A stretch of DNA of 64,000 nucleotides, taken from positions 317,879-381,878 of the forward strand of contig WELA01006056.1 of the NCBI GenBank assembly GCA_009602735.1, written 5' to 3'. Positions 42,818 through 53,907 of the stretch are shown one piece after another. Numbering within the stretch: position 1 is the stretch's first letter; each line of letters starts with the position of its first letter. The notes below the pieces were generated by a model, which worked only from the letters and a program-made list of their open reading frames with translations, had not been told where the DNA came from and did no database searches. Source of the DNA: Mesotaenium endlicherianum (Eukaryota > Streptophyta > Zygnematophyceae > Zygnematales > Mesotaeniaceae). Both the position numbers and the translations under genes were made by a program.

Positions 42818-44485
42818 ATGACTCAAAAGTCGGAACTCAAGAGGAAGCGAAGGGCGGAAGAGGCACATGCAGAATACTTGCAATTCCGTGGAGACATCGA
42901 ATCATCTTCCATCACCGCTCGGGAATCACAACGACTCCAACAACAGCGGGAGGCACAGAAGAAGAAGGAGGAGGAGGAACAGGCCAGACTGAGGCAGGAA
43001 GAAATGGACAGAAAAGCTGCAGAGGAGGCCAAGAAAGCAGAGGAGGAGAGGCAAGCTGAGGAGAAGCGGAAGCAGCAGGCTGAAGAAGAAGAACAGAGGA
43101 GAATCAGCAGCTACCGCTACACAGTGCTGGGCAAGGGCTTTGATCTACTGGAGGAGGCCTTCAAGTATGCCCAGAGAAGTCGCAGTGAGTCGCATAAGGA
43201 AATCCTCCAGAGGGAAGGGGAGACATTCGAAAACTTTGACAAGTATATAGAGGTCGGCACAGGGCTCCTCCTCTACCACGATTACGCCAGGATGGTAGGA
43301 TATACCATCGGAGAGGCCAAGGCAATGGCCCAGGTGAACGAAGCAGGAGCGGTCTTGATTTATGGTATCTGGGGGGCAGATAGGGTCATCAGGATGATCC
43401 CCATGGACGCGGACAGCTTCAAGGACTCAACACCCCACAACAGGTTCAAGGCCATGTACAATGAGGTGGAGAGGAGGAGCTGAGAATTCTTGGTCAGCGA
43501 AACCAGTCAGCTGGACTTTGCAGGGCACTGGTACCCTTGTACTCTCAGAAAGACAGACGCTGCCTTCTTCCAAAAGCCCACTGATTGGCGGTGGATGACC
43601 ATCAACATGAGGGACCAGCAGAATGACAGGGCGACGGATGAGGATTTCCTGACAGACCTAAACGGGAACATAGTATTGCCCCCTCACATTGCGGCTTGGG
43701 ATCCAAGATTGGATGGAGTCAGAGACTGCATGAGCCAAGAGATGCAGGGGGACAGAAGCAGGGCCCGAGAGTCATTCTCCAAAGGGAAGCACGCTTATGC
43801 CAAATGGGCAAGTAAGCAGGGGGAAAAGGACCTGTATGCGGTCCGGGCTCAGCAGCCCCCACCACCACCCAAAAGGGGAAGGTCAGTAGGATATTCTTTT
43901 TCTCGGGAGGAGCTGGAGCAGCGGACAGAGGAGACCCCAGAAGTCTCAGAGGAACCCGGGGACGGCGAGGAGGCGGAGTCGGAGGAAGACGAGGAGGAAG
44001 GCGAGGAGGAGGACACTAGCCCCGCCGTGATCCTGACACCTGCCACCTCCCCTGTAAGGGAGAAGACGGGGTGGGCCCCGCCGCAACTCGCTCAAGAGGA
44101 GGATATCACTTGGCTGGGGACTGCCAGAGGACAGAGCCCATCTCCAGGCAAGGAGACCCAGTCGGACAGGGCAGACAGGAGGGCTGCTCGGGAGATAGCC
44201 AGAGGCCTGCCAGCATCTCCCTCGCAGAGAGGGCATGTACCCTTGGCTCATGTCATGCAACATCCTTCCGGGATGCCGGTATACGTACCTGTCAGTTTGA
44301 GGGCTGCCCAGGAGAAGGCTGCCTCCCTTCAGTTTCAGACTGTGCAGGAGGAAACAGCCCAGTTACTGCGTTCTCCGCCGGGTCCTTACACGGAACCCCC
44401 TTCTCTGACAGGCTTCAAAAGACCCCAAGACAGGAGGAGGTCTGGCTCCCCTGAGCATAGGGCCTCAGGAGCATCTCCCTCCTAA
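42818..44485 (+). pseudogene. Element C third ORF, one nonsense codon
   Basis: ATG 42818 follows a GAGCAG|G acceptor-like string. The frame reads to TAA 44483-44485 except for TGA at 43481-43483, where the element B homologue has TGG (YNEVERRS then W). Domain order equals B: a charged coiled coil (MTQKSELKRKRRAEEAH), a core (SYRYTVLG, KYIEVGTGLLLYHDYARMVG, KPTDWRWMTI, LPPHIAAWDPRLDG, FSKGKHAYAKWA), an acidic linker and the C-terminal PASPS, GHVPLA, QHP, GMPVYV motif. Core identity to B is a little under half by eye. A single stop in an otherwise open 556-codon frame suggests recent loss. Confidence 0.85.
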
Positions 44486-44534
44486 GGGCAGCAGGCGGAG
44501 GATAAGAGGGACAGCACGCTGTTATTAGTGATAG

Positions 44535-44553
44535 TGTTGTCGAGACGACAACA
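44535..44553 (+). other. Conserved hairpin upstream of the PPT (element C)
   Basis: TGTTGTCG-AGA-CGACAACA has a perfect 8-bp stem. The arms are identical to element B and only the loop differs (AGA versus AGG). Confidence 0.65.
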
Positions 44554-44570
44554 TGATAAGTTGGAGGGAT

Positions 44571-45290
44571 TGTAATGAATCAGTATACTGGTCGATATAA
44601 TATTCATTTAAATAATATAGTTAAATAAGTTCAGCCTGCTGAACTCTAGTTAACAATCAGTCTGCTGGACTTTATACTTAATATCAGTTTAATGACTTGG
44701 CCGGAAGTAGCAGGCTGAGGTCACCTTAAGTCAGCTTGCTGACACATTCTTTGACAGCCAGCTGACTTCCGTACTCGGTAGCAGCGAACTGCCTCGATAT
44801 GCATCTAAGTGTGGTATGCTAGATGAATGGCCAGATGACATCCCTATGATGGATGGCGATTCGGGATGATGGGAGATGGCGGTGGATTTGGTTAACCGAG
44901 GTCCTACCAACGTGGTTAACTCCCGGGTAGGCGGTGCCATCGCACTGACCGTTGAACAGTAAACTCATTCCATGTACATACGCTAGACATTGCTCTCGAG
45001 TTCGGCATTCGGAAACGAGGGCAACTCTCTTGTAGAGCTTACTGAGAGAGATCTGAATCCAAGGCAAGAAGCCATTAATACGCACTGTCTTCTAACCTTG
45101 CTTATGTATGAGTTTACTGATTTGCATTATTGATGCTAGTTTACTCTCATTTGACTGACGAGTATTATTCACTGCTAGTGTATTGTCCTTTGCCGTTAAA
45201 ACAGTTAACGGAAATATCATATAGATTACTTGCTGATATAAAGATCTTTATTAATTGTTAATCGCCTATTTGGTAAGTCGATTCATCTCA
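44571..45290 (+). repeat. Element C 3' LTR
   Basis: 720 bp, TGTAATGAATC...GATTCATCTCA, preceded by PPT TAAGTTGGAGGGAT (44557-44570) and followed by TSD GTCGA. It is clearly the same LTR family as B, with scattered substitutions. Confidence 0.93.
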
Positions 45291-45295
45291 GTCGA

Positions 45296-47782
45296 GCTTA
45301 AGCTCGCGTCATCAAGCGTCCCCATGCTGCTTCGTAGAAGTTGCGCGTAATTGCTTGTCTTTTCAGTCCATGTTTGGGCTTGTGTAACAAGTTGGGACAT
45401 CATTTACTCAATTAAATACACATTTGCATGGATCAGTAAATAAGTAATGTGTCAATATACTTCCTTGTGCGAGTTTCATTAGAATGAACATATATACATA
45501 TAAATATGATGCAAGTTTACTCACTTTGTTGAATAGATCAGCAGGATGACTCATGCATCAGACTGTGGCTCGTTGACTTTGTCGACCAAAGTCAAGAGTA
45601 TATAATGTAATATACCTTTAGTAAATTGATATGTATACATTGTAAAGCCGCTTCATGATAATTAGTATGGTTATTCTTATCATACTCGGCACGCTGAAGA
45701 TAGGTGTGTATTTATTTACATGATCGTTGCAAATTAGCACATGTGACCAATCTGTAGTATACTAAAAGTCAGGAGGTTGAATGAGATTCGTGGAATCCAG
45801 GTTTTACCATTGTGTGTGAATTTTGGGTTTGCGTCAGGACTTCAATCAGCGGTCAAATAGTATGTCTGTGATACTTAGATCCGTAGGTTCCAAATGAATT
45901 AACGGGTTTCTGTGAAACAAGGCACCTTGCGTCGTGGTGAACCATGTGGTCAATAGTTACATAGCACCCTGGGATCTCGTGGTCCCTCATCTTGACAGTA
46001 GGCTTCACATTTGTGTTTTGTTGAAAAACATCAAAACAAGTCAACGAACTCAATCACAGTCTTCACTCTGCAACGATCTATCGACCCGGACGGTTAGCTC
46101 AGTGGTAAACGCCACTAGAACGTTAAGTCCTGGGTTCGATTCCTAATCTGCCCACACCTTTTCCTCCACCACAGCAAGTTTCTATTTGCAAGTCATGTGG
46201 CGTACCTTTTGTCGTTATTATGAACAGCTTTTACGCAAATAGACATGGCGTCTTTGGTTGTGCACCAAATTGAGCAAACATGGACTCTTTAGAAATGTCT
46301 TGTCAAGGCACGTATGGCGCCGTCTAGCTTCTTTGATTGGTTAAGCATTGACAAAGTTATTGCTTCTTATGTCTCCAGGTCACACAGTGGACAACTTACT
46401 TGGTATCAGATTGTGTTTTAGTTCCATGATGGTCATCTGAATTTGCTACTTCGCTACTTAGTCTATTGTTGTTTGTGTGCTTATGTGGCTTATATGCCTA
46501 GTATGCCAGAGACCATGAGTTTCTAATGGAGAAACTGTAGTTCTCAAGTTTGTCTCTTTTTTGTGCTTTGAGCGTGCAATCATGGCACACTACGGTAAGT
46601 GAGTCAAGGGGTATGGTTGAGGAAATGGAATTTCAATTTAAGAGCAAAAATTGCTCGCTTATTCTAAACGCATCTAGCGAACTCCAATTTTGTTTTTCAT
46701 ATCATTAAATTACATTTTTTTCTTAAGTAGGCAAGCTTTATTTAAGCTTGCGTGGCCGTCACTGGTGTGCGTTGCCGTGGCAGGTCTGCCAGTGGACCAA
46801 GTCTTGAGGTGGCCACCGACTTCGGCACTATCTTGCTTATCTTGCTTTGAAGTGCTTTCGTGGCTACCCCTTGCAACCCCTTGCCTCGTTTTGGGCAGCC
46901 TCACAACTGACATGGCTTGCGCTCCCCACCCATCCCAGGGTGTCGGATTTGCTCACTCATCAAATGCCACACTCACGCATGACTAGGGAAAACAAGGGAA
47001 AAGACTTCAGCCCTACGCTGACCTGCCAAGGTCAGCTTGGCCTGGTCTTCCACAGTCAATTGTCTTCTGGCCGTATCTTAAGTCGCCGTGACTGTTGTCA
47101 CGCTTTTCAGACAGTAAATAGCTGACAGTCGCGACATAGCCTTCCCGAGAACCGAGCACCAATGGAGTTCAGCAAGAGTAGAGGCAGCTCAAAATCCAGC
47201 CGTGCGAGGCAGGTCGGTGTACACCAGTCTACGCTGGTATACTCTGTCTCGATCAATTGTCATTGGCCCACTTGGGGCCGACACGTTTGCGTCCCGGGCA
47301 TTCCTGGCTTGTTAGATACTATTCGGCAGTCTGCCGTCACTCTATAAGCGCCTGCATTTCGCCTGCATTTCGCATGTAACCGTGCAATTTCGAGCGTATC
47401 GTGACTGATCGTGATCTCTGTATTATTAACATCGGCATATAGCCTGTCTAGTTCCTCACCCAGCTCACCCAGCCCTCGCCAGTATTGGGGCTGTCTTATG
47501 GATGCATTTCGAGTCACCACGCGAATTGTGGTCTCTTCTCAATGATTCCCCAGCTCTGAGTGGTTGCACATTTGGCGAATATTGGTGAGGGGTTAAGAGT
47601 GCGGTAGGCGGCATCCTTTAGAGCGCTGACGGAAGGAGCTCGATCCAGTTGCCCATTCTCCCTTGCCGCTCGTTACGTTGTTAGCTCAGAATGACGAGAT
47701 CCGTCTGAGATGGTAAGCTAGAAGGATAATCATAAGAGTCCGGTGTTGGACATCAGCCCTCCTACCTCAACACTTGTTAGTC
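45296..47782. other. Intergenic region upstream of the GT8 gene
   Basis: AT-rich to about 46700, then more GC-balanced. It contains the tRNA-like Pol III head at 46086-46157. I see no supported protein gene; open frames at 46690-46986 and 46847-47125 overlap in different frames and lack motifs. Confidence 0.55.
46086..46157 (+). ncRNA. tRNA-like Pol III head (degenerate tRNA or SINE)
   Basis: An A box TAGCTCAGTGG (46095-46105) and a perfect B box GGTTCGATTCC (46133-46143) lie at normal tRNA spacing. The D-stem and T-stem contain mismatches and the acceptor ends do not pair well, so a functional tRNA is unlikely. A tRNA-derived SINE head or tRNA pseudogene fits better. Confidence 0.55.
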
Positions 47783-50700
47783 ATGGAGAAGTTTCATAAT
47801 GGTATAGTCGGTTCGAGGCCATGGTGGTGGAGCTTGTCTGTCTTGCAAATATGCCTGCTCCTTCTTGCTTTTTGTCACACAACAGGCCTCGCCTCTGAGG
47901 AGGGCAATGTAATACCTGCTGGCACTCTAGCTCAGCAAACTCCGAGGAAAAATGCATATGGAACAATGATGTACTGCGGTACGCCTCGTGATTATGAGTT
48001 CCACATTGCTTCAAGAGTGATGCTGAAGACGCTGATGAAGACCAAACCTAATGCGGATGTATTGGTATTCATCTCAAAGACGTGTCCAGATCACTGGACA
48101 GAGATCTAGTAAGGACTAAAACCTGCAGAACCTTAGTTTCTTGTTCTAACTCTTTTAGTCACACTCATTAGTTGTGATTGGTCTCCTGCATACTGCAAGT
48201 ACCATTCAAACTTTCCAACGGATTCTGGTAGAGCCCGGTTGCAGCTGGATCTTCACTTTGCTCCATCGGCACTGGAAGGTAACTGGTAACGAAGTGTAAT
48301 ATTTACCTTCACTTATATTTGACCCCTTCTTGTGCAGTGTTGATGATGGTGTAAGAGTGGTGTTGGTGGATGACATCCATAATCCATACAAGGACCAACC
48401 AAAATACAACAAGAGATTCCTGAGTGCTCTGAACAAGCTGTATGCATGGGGACTCGAGGAGTACGATAGAGTTGTGATGCTGGATGTGGACAACATGGTC
48501 TTGCGGAACTCAGATGAGCTGTTCCAGTGTGGGGACTTCTGTGCTGTTTTTGTGGACCCTTGTTCCTTCCACACTGGTTTGTTCGTTCTGAAGGTGAGAG
48601 GTCATGTGCCCTGTCAGGTATACTCTGCATGCTACAGTATTCATAAGGTGTATGGTACTGGCTTAATAGGTTGATACCATTATCATTTGGCAGCTGACTA
48701 GTATCTCTATGTATGCAGTTGCTACTTTCAGCTAGTCCTCATCTTTGGGTACACAGACAAAATTTTAGCAACCTGATACTCATGGAAAAAGTTTGAAGGA
48801 AGATTTGCATCAAGAATTGTGTTGGTGTTGCACCTCATCCACTGCACCGGTCTGCTTACAACCAGTGCACATCTTTATACATTTTTGCCTGCCTGTCCCT
48901 TATTGTGTTGTGATTGTTCTTTTGCAGCCATCTAATGCAACATACAGCAAAATGGTGGAAAGCTTGACCAGCGGATTAAGGAGTGCCGATGGTGCTGATC
49001 AAGGATTTTTGACGTCATACTATCCCGATCTACTTAATGCCCCTCTTTTCCGACCGCCAACTGACGGGTCTTTGCTCACAGGCCACTACAGACTACCCTT
49101 TGGCTACCAGATGGATGCATCCTATTATTGTAAGTGGACCATCTTCATGGCCGGAAGAATAGCACAAGTAGTACAAAGAAGAGGATGTACTTAACGCACT
49201 AGACTCTCAAGGACTACGATCTGGTCAATGCATTTGAAGAGACTCAGAACAACTTTTAACGGCAGCAACTCCTGCATGAAACTTAAATGTACCCATGTCC
49301 CTTGCAAATTGTGCGCATGTAGGATTTTATGAAGCATATTGTTATGTAGACCAACATTTGGTGTCTTTTCTGTTTCTTCTAACTCCTTCTCTTTGTCTGA
49401 TCAGATTACCGCATGAAATGGAATGTGCCTTGCGGGCCAAACAGTGTCATCACATTCCCTGGTGTGTCGATCTTGAAGCCATGGTACTGGTGGTCATGGC
49501 CCGTTCTTCCACTAGGACTTACCTGGCATGAGTTGAGACGAAGCACCATCGGGTGAGTGAGGGACTACCTTCACAAGCTGCTATGCTCTACAGCGTAGCA
49601 CACACTTGAGCCCATATTGGGAAAAAGGAATGAACAGCTTGATAAAAAGATTATTGCTCTGGCGAAGTACCCTGAACAAGGTGGACCAGGACGGGGGGCT
49701 GGGGCTGGGATTGGAGCTGGATTTGTGAATGACGTCAGTTTTGTGAACTATAGGCCTATCCAAGGGTCAATTGGCAGCAGTTTGTGGTTGGGAAAGTTTT
49801 GCTATTTAGAATCACGTGGTGGGAGATTAAAAAGAGATTAGTCAACAAAGTCTTGTCATATTTTCGCAGACCCGTCTCAACTCAATTTTCCAGTCGGTAT
49901 CTTCGTGGCTGGGAAAAGGTGCAGTTGGTCAAGGCATCAGAATGACGTTTCTCTGATGACTATGCAAGCATTTGGCCAGCTAGTTAGTTTTTTCTCCTAA
50001 ATTTTTGGTTTGTTCCTATCTCTAGTGGATTAAATGAGGTACATTAGTGAGGGCTTACTGCAGCTGGCTACATGATCAAGGCATTTAGAGTCTGAGAGTC
50101 ACGTCATGGGTGCTATGTCTAAGGATGTTGATTTTTGATTTCTTCTTGACATGTCCTTAGAACATGCAGTTGTGATACAATCTAGAGGCAGGAGGTTTGA
50201 CAGGCCAGGCATGATTTCAACTTTCAGACGTTGAATGCTTTGTTATGAATTTGTGGAGGTTCATCACATCTGGTCCCGTGTAACACTGTCTATATTATGT
50301 GGCCTCTCAAAGTTCGATGTCACATGCTTCATCTTAGTCATGTATCCTAAAAGTCTATACTTCATGACTCCTCTTATTGAACAGATACAAGATGGAGCTC
50401 CCTGTGGCCGCACTTCAAGCCATGGTGTATATTCTTCTCCTTGCAATTTCGATGGCTATTCGACATCACTTTCCTGCAAGTGACAGAGCCTATGCGATGA
50501 AAACATCATTCACAAAGTGCCCTTGCCTCAGTGAAGGCTGGCACTTCCCCCTCTGTAACCCTTGGCTCATCAAGGTGACAGTTATTGGTCTTATAGTAGC
50601 CTCCTTCTTCGTCCCTTACTATTTTGTTCCGACAGTCATTCACCCTTTCTTGGGATGGGGTCTCGTTTTCCTCGGATCATTATCACTGGAGATACTGCTC

Positions 50701-50946
50701 CTGAGCATTCTCTATCTTCCAACGCTGGCTGTCCTCACGCCATGGATTGGGATCCTCATTAACTTCATCGCCATGGGTCTCCCCATCTACAGTCATGGCT
50801 TGCTGAGAATGCTTACAATTCTGCTCGTGGCCTTTGTTTCTTCACCGTTCCTGTGGTGGGCGCTAAGAGAAATCTCAGCAGCCATAGACCTGCTTGCTGA
50901 CAGGGAGCCATTGATGTCCCGCATATGCGTGAAAGGCAGACGATGA
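47783..50946 (+). CDS. GT8 glucuronosyltransferase, IPUT1/PGSIP6-like
   Basis: Five exons, 47783-48108, 48338-48593, 48928-49129, 49405-49552 and 50385-50946, have GT-AG borders and consistent phases (2,0,1,2). They total 1494 nt, 497 residues. The start has a signal-anchor (WWWSLSVLQICLLLLAF). GT8 motifs follow: YGTMMYCGTPRDYEFHIASR, MLDVDNMVLRNSDELF with the DxD metal site, SFHTGLFVLK, DQGFLTSYYPDL and LPFGYQMDAS. Then come CGPNSVITFPGV and KPWYWWSWPVLPLG. The last exon encodes several membrane helices (VTVIGLIVASFFVPYYFV, LEILLLSILYLPTLAVL, LTILLVAFVSSPFLWWAL). GT8 plus a C-terminal multi-pass region is typical of PGSIP6/IPUT1, which transfers glucuronic acid to inositol phosphorylceramide in the Golgi. 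Substrate is inferred from this architecture; other PGSIP branches are possible. The model is complete. Confidence 0.92.
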
Positions 50947-52507
50947 TGATAATGCTCGTCGAGGACCTCTTTGGTGCCAATCGTGAGCTTAAGATTTACT
51001 TCTATAGAGCTACTCCAAATGTAGGAGGCTTCTTGCCTCTTCGGCACTTTCTTGAGCTGCCAAGCCATTCACTTGTAAATGTTGAGGCACGCCAGTGAAG
51101 GGTCCTTATTGGTCGGTTGGTGGAAGACCTCTGTACTTTTATTGATAGTAGTGCACAATATTGAAGGTGGAAATGCCCTTCATGCCATCTGATAGTCTTG
51201 AGGAGATCAGTCAGTTAGCGTTAGATGTACTGGTTACCCAGGCAGAATAGTGTTCCCCATATGATAAAGAAGGGGGGGCAAGAAGCTGAGGGGTGAGAAC
51301 TTTCAGTGCCTCGAGCAGTACATGCTGCTACTACAACCTAGCGATTTTGTGCATATCATATGTAGATACCTGTTCTATACATGTGGTGAGCCTAGGTAGT
51401 AGTCAATTGCTTGTGCATGGGCTGGTGAGGTACATCAAAGCATATAATAAGCAGGTTAGTCAGGTCTAACTGGTGCTGCAATTGCAGGAACATCTTCCTA
51501 TATCCTTTTCATTTTTTGATTATCATACATTTAAACCCTTGAAAAATGACCTTCGGTGTTCACATCCTCCACAGGACCCAATGCATCTGCTTAATAGTTG
51601 TACTTGCAATTGATGTAGGCTTCTCTACTACTGCCCTTTCAATCCCAGAGCTGTTGGTCCAGTTGACATATGGCGCCAATATCAATGTCAACCATCATCG
51701 GATGGATGATGCAATGAAGATACAAAGGGGAAAGAACCTCCCGCAATCAGTATGCTGCAAAGCTCATTCATTGTTATTAGCTGCAGTGCCACTATGTGTT
51801 AAGATGTAAAAATAACTGCAAAATGTGGTGAGTCTCGGATATAGACATCTTTTAATCATGAACACTTAGGAGTGCCAATCATTCTCCCCTCCCTCATCAG
51901 CTTCCCAGGAGTCTTAGGAGGCAAATCATACAGGACGCACCACCCTGCCTTCTCAACAGTTAAGACCACAGAGTGCCTGCTATGGTGTCACTTGCGTAAC
52001 ACAAGTTTCAACGCTCCATCAATGCCAGACCCTACATTACCTACCGGTCCAGATTATTCATCTGGAAGAACACCGTCCGCAGTCCCCACAACAATGTACT
52101 GCGATAAGGAAGATAAATTATCAAACGACTTCATATCTCCTCGTCCTGCGCAGTATGCGTGCACAGTATGAAAAGAGAGGAGGAGGAAAGGGAGGTGTCT
52201 GAAATCAGAATTGACATCCAATGGCTCCCGGCCAGAATGTTCTCCTTAGGTACTTGTAATTTGATGGCGAGCATACACTTGCAAACATCAGGGGACGCTA
52301 GCAGGACGCTGCTCTCCTACTAGCTTCTCACACGATATACGACCTTATGAAATACATATGCTATTCAAAAGCCGCACAAATAGCATCCAGATAACAAGAG
52401 GCACGTGCGCACGCGCACCTGCCGTGGTTGAAGGCATCCGCCACGTTTTTCCACCACAAAAACGTTCACAGCAGAAAGGGACGTGAGAGACAAGCATGTG
52501 AGCTGAC
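50947..52507. other. Convergent intergenic region
   Basis: It lies between the 3' ends of the GT8 gene and the PAF-acetylhydrolase gene. Terminal codons of the latter are probably in 52370-52507, but I could not choose the last splice or stop. Nothing else is supported. Confidence 0.5.
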
Positions 52508-53866
52508 CTGGAGGCAGCAGGTTGCGCAGGAGGAACTGCAGGCAGAGGCTGCTGTTGATTTCGCGCGCAATCATCGGGTCCAAGCTACCTGCCAGCCTAC
52601 AGGAAAGACGAAGACCAGGTGTCATCCCAAAGTGAAGTTTGAGAGCGGGATGAGCAGCATGGAGGCAGCCGCGATGGAGCTGACCGCGACAGCATGCGCG
52701 CAGGTCCACGTCATCACACCAACTCCAGATGCTGCATGCTCGTTTGAAATACATATAGCAAAAAGAAACGAGAAGAGCAAAAAAACTATTGGGTGCACCA
52801 AAGCAGAGCAATTCACATATTTTATCGTAATTGTAAATTATCAAATGCCCAGAGAGGGTGTAGCCCTCCTCCAACAAGCGGCATAGTTGTGCGTCTCAGT
52901 GAAGACCGTGAAGCGGGGGGGCGAGATGCGGGGAAATGGATATTTCGGACGAGTGAGCACAAACAAGAGGGGCGCTCTCTTCCCACAGACGTGCTTGCAT
53001 GTACAAAGGGGTCTCTTGCGCGGACTAGAGTCGAGTAAACCCAGCTTTACTTGGCCGGAGTTGACTCGGCCAGAGCGGACTCATCCGGGCCACATTTGAC
53101 TCGGGTGATGGCTGGCGTGGCGGGAGGGGAGGGGGCAGGCTGAAGACAACTCGACAATAAAGTTGACTGGACGCAAGAGGCGAGAGGAGAGAGGGAAAGG
53201 CGGAACGCGGGAGGCGGGAGAGTGTACCCGAGGCGTTTGGTGAGGCGCGGCAGCAGCACCGTGATGTCCGACTGGTCGTTGTGATTGGTCCCCTGCGCCC
53301 GCCCCAGCCCCAGCCGCCGACCCCGTCCCGAGCCCCCGTCGGAGCAAACCCAGCAGCCGTTCGAAACCCGCCGCCCGCCCGCCCGTCAGCCCGCCCGCAC
53401 GCACGCACAAGCAGGTTCCTAAGCAGCACGCCCTTAAAAAGAGGACCTTGCGGCCTCGCTGGCAGCATAAAGAGCAGCGATTGGCGCACCCAAGGACCCT
53501 GACTGTGTGTTCTAAAGCCCTGAACCCTGCGGCCCTTGGAGCACAACAAGCCCCTGAACGAGCAGGCTGTGATGGCCAGCTCGCATTATCTGCACTTAGA
53601 GGGGGCCCTGGGTGACCAGAGGAGGAGGGGGAGGAGGAGGAGAAGCAGCAGCAGAAGTCCTGTGTTTCACCGGGTCAGGCCAGGCCAGGTGAGGTGGGGC
53701 GACGCAGGGCTGGTCCTGGGTGCGCGTGCAAGGAGCAGGCTACTGACAGCTCGCGCGCCGCCACCATCCGGACCTCACCCACCCGCTCATATTCCAAGAT
53801 TTGCCACACACACAGACACACGCACTCACGCGCATACACGTTTGTACACACACATGCATGCGTGCA

Positions 53867-53907
<41 letters not shown>

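Larger units (their letters stand above)
40352..45290 (+). mobile_element. Element C: internally deleted relative of B retaining the third ORF
   Basis: Flanked by GTCGA at 40347-40351 and 45291-45295. The 5' LTR is cut after about 239 bp and joined to pol within RNase H. The rest of pol, the third ORF, hairpin, PPT and a full 3' LTR follow. Lost are the remainder of the 5' LTR, PBS, gag, protease, RT and early RNase H. The intact TSD and outer LTR edge place the deletion inside the element. Confidence 0.93.
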
